A stretch of DNA of 64,000 bases, from positions 1-64,000 of the forward strand of contig CAYNRG010000003.1 of NCBI GenBank assembly GCA_964399545.1, read 5' to 3'. A program made the translations under genes and the position numbers. Shown piece after piece: positions 60,018 through 64,000 of this stretch. Positions within the stretch are counted from its first letter, which is position 1. Each line of letters starts with the position of its first letter. The notes below the pieces were generated by a model that was not told the origin of the DNA, did not search any database, and was given only the letters and a program-made list of their open reading frames with translations. This DNA comes from CAYNRG01 sp964399545 (GTDB lineage: Bacteria > Bacillota_I > Bacilli_A > Erysipelotrichales > Erysipelotrichaceae).

Positions 60018-60068
60018 ATTGTGATGCAATTATAACTTTTACAGCATCACAATGCAACATATTTATGA
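60018..60068 (-). promoter_or_regulatory. Promoter with a 10-bp inverted-repeat operator for the repeat surface protein
   Basis: ATTGTGATGC (60018-60027) and GCATCACAAT (60044-60053) are perfect inverted repeats 16 bases apart. On the minus strand a TTGCAT -35 lies next to the first arm, followed 17 bases later by a TATAAT -10 between the arms. A dimeric regulator bound here would block the promoter. The rest of 59990-60344 shows no gene. Confidence 0.6.
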
Positions 60069-60293
60069 AAAATATAAACTTTTTAATGTTTTGTTTAATA
60101 TCAATAAATTTAAATCATAAAACTTTTGATTATTTTAATTCTTTTTTCACAAGCAGATTGAATTTGCACCTTATAAATGTTATAATTTTTAATCATTTAT
60201 AAATAGCTAAAATTTTTTTGAGTTTTCTAACATAAACTATTGCCTTCCTTTTTACTCTACTGTTTCTCAATCACTGTCCCTTATTTTTGAATA

Positions 60294-60333
60294 AAAAAGT
60301 AAGTTTCATCTCTCTAGACAAAACTTACTTTTC
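60294..60333 (-). terminator. Terminator of the DUF969-DUF979-pcp-GGCT operon
   Basis: AAAAGTAAGTTT and AAACTTACTTTT form a 12-bp stem around a 13-nt loop, with T on the minus-strand 3' side. Confidence 0.8.
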
Positions 60334-60344
60334 TTTCAATAAAT

Positions 60345-60764
60345 TTAGCACTTTTTATTTAATTGATACAAACAATAATCATTTTCTTCAATTATTTCTC
60401 CTAAAGTCTCTCTTAGCTTAGGATTTTTAATGTTGTAAAAATAAATGGGACACTCGCCTATTTCTTCATAGTTTTCATCCACAACTAACTTATTTATACG
60501 ATTGTACTCATTATCAATGCAGCCTTCTCCATAAAAACTCTCTAATTGGTCTAATTGCTCTAATAGTTCCTGATTATCTTCAGCCTCAAACAAATCACCT
60601 ACAATCCATCGGTCACCTTCAAGAAGTGCTGGATAAACTTTCCCTTTTAAAGAATACAAAGTACCTTTAACATACGCTCTTTGTTTCTTTTTTACTTTCC
60701 CTTTAAGATATAAGTCATAATTGTACATCCCGTCGCGCAAAGTTCCATAAACAAAAAATTTCAT
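60345..60764 (-). CDS. Gamma-glutamylcyclotransferase-like protein
   Basis: The 139-residue protein starts with F-F-V-Y-G-T-L-R-D-G, the substrate-binding signature of the GGCT/AIG2 fold, and continues with G-D-L-F-E and L-D-Q-L-E-S-F-Y-G. Members release 5-oxoproline (pyroglutamate) from gamma-glutamyl compounds. It is the last gene of an operon with pyrrolidone carboxyl peptidase and two DUF membrane proteins, and starts at the stop of pcp. This suggests a shared role in pyroglutamate metabolism. Confidence 0.85.
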   Translation of the reverse strand: MKFFVYGTLRDGMYNYDLYLKGKVKKKQRAYVKGTLYSLKGKVYPALLEGDRWIVGDLFEAEDNQELLEQLDQLESFYGEGCIDNEYNRINKLVVDENYEEIGECPIYFYNIKNPKLRETLGEIIEENDYCLYQLNKKC

Positions 60765-61405
60765 TAGTGAGTTTCTCCTCCTACCACTTTAATATCTTGA
60801 TCAGTAGTTGCTATTGTTTCAATAGCAATAACCAATCCTTCTACAATCATGCTTAATGACATGCTTGCCATATTCTTTTTATCTAAAACTTGCTCTGGCA
60901 AAAATGGAATATGAATAAACCCACTTCTTTTCCCTGGATATTTTGTTGCAATTAAATGACTAACACCATACAAAACATGGTTGCATACAAAGGTTCCTGC
61001 AGTATTAGAGACTGATGCTGGAATTCCTTTAGACTTAATATTTTCCACCATTGCTTTAATAGGTAGTGTTGAAAAATAAGCAGCTGGTCCATCCGCATAT
61101 ACCGGTTCATCAATAATTTGTTGCCCTGCATTATCTGGAATTCGGCAATCATCACAATTAATTCCGACTCTTTCAACACTAAGATCTACTCTCCCCCCTG
61201 CTTGTCCAATCGATAATATAACATCAGGTTGATGTTGCTGTATTGCCTTTTCAATCACCTGTAATGATTGGTGGCAAATTGTAGGTATCTCTAATGGAAT
61301 AATATCCCACCCAGCAATACTAGAAGGTAATTTTTTAACTGACTCAATAGCTGGGTTAATTTTTTCTCCTCCAAATGGATCAAATCCAGTAACTAATATC
61401 TTCAT
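60764..61405 (-). CDS. pcp: Pyrrolidone-carboxylate peptidase (pyroglutamyl peptidase I)
   Basis: The 213-residue cysteine peptidase removes N-terminal pyroglutamate from peptides. The catalytic residues can be placed at Glu78 (V-E-R-V-G-I-N), Cys141 (T-F-V-C-N-H) and His165 (F-I-H-I-P-F-L-P), and the N-terminus has T-G-F-D-P-F-G-G. Start at 61405 follows AAGGAG and gives the normal family length. It lies between the DUF979 and GGCT genes in one operon. Confidence 0.96.
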   Translation of the reverse strand: MKILVTGFDPFGGEKINPAIESVKKLPSSIAGWDIIPLEIPTICHQSLQVIEKAIQQHQPDVILSIGQAGGRVDLSVERVGINCDDCRIPDNAGQQIIDEPVYADGPAAYFSTLPIKAMVENIKSKGIPASVSNTAGTFVCNHVLYGVSHLIATKYPGKRSGFIHIPFLPEQVLDKKNMASMSLSMIVEGLVIAIETIATTDQDIKVVGGETH

Positions 61406-61420
61406 ATTTTTCTCCTTCAT

Positions 61421-62353
61421 CTAAAATGCTAAGATCATAATCAAAATAACATGAATAACAATTAAGATTAATGCCATCGGTGTCTGAGCTTTGATGACTG
61501 TCCATTTATCTTTCGCTTCCAAAATAGCACAAGGTACAATATTAAAGTTTGCTGCCATTGGTGTCATTAAAGTTCCGCAATAACCACAAGTTAGCCCCAG
61601 AACCCCAACTACCGCCGGATTTCCTCCTTGTGCAATAACGAATGGTGCACCAATTCCAGCAGTGATTACCGCAAAAGCCGCAAAAGCATTTCCCATAATC
61701 ATTGTAAAAACAACCATTCCTACACAGTATAGAATAACGCCCGTTAAAATCCCAGGGTTTGGAAATGCTCCTAAGATAATTGATGAAATAACATCTCCAA
61801 CTCCTGCATTTGTAAAGACAGTCCCCAATGCACCTAGTAGTTGCGGGAGCAAGCACGCTGTTCCAACCTGCATCAATAGTCGACTAGTTCCCTCACGTGT
61901 TTCAGAAATTGATGGTTTACATAGCGCAATCGCTACTCCTAAAGCAATCAAACATGCAGCTCCAATCATCACTGCTCCACTTAAGCTTTTTCCATCAATT
62001 TTTACAAAAGCTAAGCTTGCCGCCATGATTCCAATTAAGATAGCTGGAATGAAAATTTTTGATTCAATTCCTTGATTTGCTAATCTTCTTTCTTCTTTTG
62101 TTGTTTCTTTAAATGTTCCCATCTTCACAGAATTAGTCGCCGCTAAAACTCCCATGAAACAAAGAAAGGCACCAGTTACTACCGCAGGAATCCATTTCCC
62201 AAAAATGAAAATAATTCCCAATAGAAACCAAAAAATAAATGTACCTAACTTTTTTGTGTCATTTTTTAATCCACGAAAAGCTGCATCTACACTTACAAGA
62301 CCACATAATGCATAAACAATTTCTGGCGCTGTTGTCATCATAAAATTTGTCAT
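61421..62353 (-). CDS. DUF979 family membrane protein
   Basis: The 310-residue protein has about nine predicted helices and G/A-rich motifs such as G-N-A-F-A-A-F-A-V-I-T-A-G-I-G and C-G-Y-C-G-T-L-M-T-P-M-A-A-N-F-N. It belongs to DUF979, which occurs together with DUF969 and pcp. The paired membrane proteins look like a transporter. Its start overlaps DUF969 by 4 bp. A pyroglutamate or pyroglutamyl-peptide substrate is inferred from the operon. Confidence 0.88.
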   Translation of the reverse strand: MTNFMMTTAPEIVYALCGLVSVDAAFRGLKNDTKKLGTFIFWFLLGIIFIFGKWIPAVVTGAFLCFMGVLAATNSVKMGTFKETTKEERRLANQGIESKIFIPAILIGIMAASLAFVKIDGKSLSGAVMIGAACLIALGVAIALCKPSISETREGTSRLLMQVGTACLLPQLLGALGTVFTNAGVGDVISSIILGAFPNPGILTGVILYCVGMVVFTMIMGNAFAAFAVITAGIGAPFVIAQGGNPAVVGVLGLTCGYCGTLMTPMAANFNIVPCAILEAKDKWTVIKAQTPMALILIVIHVILIMILAF

Positions 62354-63027
62354 TTTTGAAGTCCCCCTTTTGCAATTTTTCGATCAAAATAATTAACCTG
62401 AATCAATGTTAAGATAATTGTAATGATCATAATCGGAATTGCTGCTGCAGCAATACTTTGCAAAGTAACCTCATATCCCAATTCTACTAATGTCCCTTGG
62501 ATAAGGACAACCCCACTAGCAGCAGGGAAACAGTTTTGTGCGAAAAAGTTTCCAAAATTTTCTGTTGCTGCAGAAAGACCCTTTAGTTCCTCTTCCTCTT
62601 GTTTAGTTAATTCAGTGCCCTTTCTTGCTACCGATGCTGCTTGAGCCATCGGAAGAACTAATGGACGTACAAATTGAACATGACCTCCAATTCGAATATT
62701 AAAAGCTGAGGCTATGCTTCGAATAACCATATAAATAGAAAGAACAATTCCTCCCGAAACATTTTTAATTCCTCCAATTAGATCTTCTGCTTTTTCTTTT
62801 AATCCATATCGTTCCAAAATGGCAATCACTGGAAAGATAATCAAAAAGATTGACATTAATCGATTCTTTACAAAGGATTCTCCCAAAATAGCTAGAACTT
62901 CAAAAAAATCAATTCCTGCAACCAATCCTGTTACAATACCCGAAACTAGAACCACGGCTAAGACATCTAATTTCAAAGCAAAACCAACAACAATAATAAC
63001 TATCCCTATTAAGACAATATAATTCAT
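62350..63027 (-). CDS. DUF969 family membrane protein
   Basis: The 225-residue protein has about five helices and the segment F-N-I-R-I-G-G-H-V-Q-F-V-R-P-L-V-L-P-M-A typical of DUF969. It is the first gene of the operon. The promoter upstream overlaps a perfect 12-bp inverted repeat. With DUF979 it probably forms a two-part secondary transporter. Confidence 0.88.
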   Translation of the reverse strand: MNYIVLIGIVIIVVGFALKLDVLAVVLVSGIVTGLVAGIDFFEVLAILGESFVKNRLMSIFLIIFPVIAILERYGLKEKAEDLIGGIKNVSGGIVLSIYMVIRSIASAFNIRIGGHVQFVRPLVLPMAQAASVARKGTELTKQEEEELKGLSAATENFGNFFAQNCFPAASGVVLIQGTLVELGYEVTLQSIAAAAIPIMIITIILTLIQVNYFDRKIAKGGLQK

Positions 63028-63059
63028 ACTTTTCCCCTCCTAATCATCTTATATTGCCC

Positions 63060-63114
63060 ATTATAGCAGTAAACCCTTTCTTTGTAAAACTTTTCAAAGA
63101 ATGAAAAGTTTTAC
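63060..63114 (-). promoter_or_regulatory. Promoter and operator of the DUF969 operon
   Basis: On the minus strand TTTACA (63083-63088) and TATAAT (63060-63065) are 17 bases apart. A perfect inverted repeat GTAAAACTTTTC/GAAAAGTTTTAC (63084-63095 and 63103-63114, 7-nt spacer) overlaps the -35 box. A repressor is likely to act here. Confidence 0.7.
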
Positions 63115-63193
63115 ATTTTGTGATGATTATAAAAGTCATTATTCAGCTATAATTTTACCTCTACGAAATTTTAATAAGGAGTTTCTACCCGCT

Positions 63194-64000
63194 TTATAAT
63201 CTAATGAATTGAATCTTTTGATCTACTTTAATATAGTCCAATATCTCTATATACTCTGGATGAATAAACCCAATAACATTAACTCTAGCATCTCTACCCA
63301 TGTCTTTTTTTACAATTTGAATCTCTCCAGCATATCGCCCAAATAATAAATTATCTATCGTAATTGATCCTGCTCTTCTCTTTTCATTATGAAAAGGAAT
63401 CTCTTTCTTCCCTCTTGACCCATTTAAGCGAATTATTTCTTTTGGAGTGTCTTTTCGACAGAAATAGATTCCATCATACATCATCTCATATCCTTCCTCG
63501 AAATGAGCTTTAATGGTGATGATTTGTTCACGGATATAGACTAGAATATGATCTAGAGTTTCCACTTTGGCTTTACTATCACCAATAAAAATGTAATCTG
63601 CCTCTTTTTGACTAAGTAGCTCTACCGCAGCCACGTAAGGATTTGATTCCCTGTGCTTTTCAAGCGTAGGTAGACCTTCATAAAAAGGGAATCGCTTTAA
63701 CTCATCTCCACAAACAAAAACTTGAACTTGAAGATGATATTTTTTAAATATTTTATTCTTCTCTTTAAAATCATCATAGTCCAACCCTGTATTTGGGTGA
63801 GGATAAAAGTTATACATTACCATTAATTCTTCTAATAAAACTCCATTCTTTCTTGCCTCTATTAAGAATAGTTCATCTACCACACTCGCATTTAATACAA
63901 CTTTAAAGTCTTTCATTATTTTTTTGATAGTTTCAAAATCATCAAATCCATAGTCCAATCGTAAATAGTTAAAGCCCATTTCCTTTAATTGATTTAAATC
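63194..64000 (-). CDS. Second DUF871 (MupG-like) protein, partial at the window edge
   Basis: The visible 268 residues correspond to the middle and end of DUF871: Y-L-R-L-D-Y-G-F, L-N-A-S, Y-N-F-Y-P-H-P-N-T-G-L-D, G-L-P-T-L-E-K-H-R and the C-terminal cyclophilin-like domain ending D-A-R-V-N-V-I-G-F. The frame is open at the right edge, so the N-terminus is missing. It is only moderately similar to the copy at 47611, so the two may act on different sugar phosphates. It lies upstream of the DUF969 operon, on the same strand, with a separate promoter between. Confidence 0.85.
   Translation of the reverse strand, partial: DLNQLKEMGFNYLRLDYGFDDFETIKKIMKDFKVVLNASVVDELFLIEARKNGVLLEELMVMYNFYPHPNTGLDYDDFKEKNKIFKKYHLQVQVFVCGDELKRFPFYEGLPTLEKHRESNPYVAAVELLSQKEADYIFIGDSKAKVETLDHILVYIREQIITIKAHFEEGYEMMYDGIYFCRKDTPKEIIRLNGSRGKKEIPFHNEKRRAGSITIDNLLFGRYAGEIQIVKKDMGRDARVNVIGFIHPEYIEILDYIKVDQKIQFIRL

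Noticed and set aside
1..64000. CRISPR arrays
   Set aside because: I saw no regularly spaced direct repeats and no cas genes on reading the window.

Overview
The window is AT-rich, low-GC DNA from a Gram-positive (Bacillota) bacterium with an anaerobic or facultative lifestyle. Supporting signs are an oxygen-sensitive class III ribonucleotide reductase, a PTS with a BglG/LicT-type antiterminator, D-Ala-D-Ala ligase, strong AGGAGG-type ribosome binding sites, lipobox and thioester surface proteins, and a Tn916/pCW3-like (Tcp) conjugation apparatus. I cannot name the species. A run of exactly 100 N at 58778-58877 shows a scaffolded draft assembly.

Layout. 1-3.1 kb: tail of an IS30-like transposase, then nrdG-nrdD behind a well-formed cobalamin riboswitch with its own terminator. 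3.1-14 kb: an accessory export/defence zone. It holds an odd alpha/beta hydrolase, decayed small hydrophobic peptide genes, a heterodimeric ABC exporter, a two-permease FtsX-like ABC system with an operator-like palindrome at its promoter, and an ABC-2 exporter preceded by a possible 21-residue peptide gene. 14-18 kb: debris of a conjugative element: a RelB-like fragment, a HUH Rep fragment fused to a truncated thioester adhesin, and a lipoprotein. 18.3-44 kb: an integrative conjugative element on the minus strand. In transcription order it has an HTH repressor, a primase-type replication protein, ParA/ParB, lipoproteins and a thioester adhesin, a Tcp/VirB-like transfer operon (TcpC, D, E, VirB4, VirB6-like, M23 hydrolase, FtsK/TcpA), a replication-relaxation protein, a ToxN/AbiQ-like protein, an apparently autonomous short RNA, a 1115-residue KAP-type NTPase and a large serine recombinase. 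No tyrosine integrase is visible.

44-64 kb: core chromosome. It has three tRNAs (Gly, Asp, Ser); a MurNAc-type PTS locus (IIA, antiterminator, IIBC, MupG/DUF871) with an RNA terminator switch before the IIBC gene; deoD, ddl, an AI-2E family permease and a NUDIX hydrolase; a MacB-type exporter trio and a homodimeric ABC exporter; chorismate mutase; an InlB-like repeat surface protein broken by the assembly gap; and a DUF969-DUF979-pcp-GGCT operon likely concerned with pyroglutamate. A second DUF871 gene runs off the right edge.

How the parts fit. In the ICE, replication and partition genes come first, then surface adhesion, the transfer channel, DNA processing, and finally cargo with the recombinase. 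The adhesin/lipoprotein module exists as one intact copy, one truncated copy 20 kb away and one further relic, which records recombination between related elements. The least explained parts are the KAP NTPase next to the recombinase, the short RNA between it and the ToxN-like gene, a predicted antisense RNA over the replication-gene leader, and paired palindromes at the partition genes.
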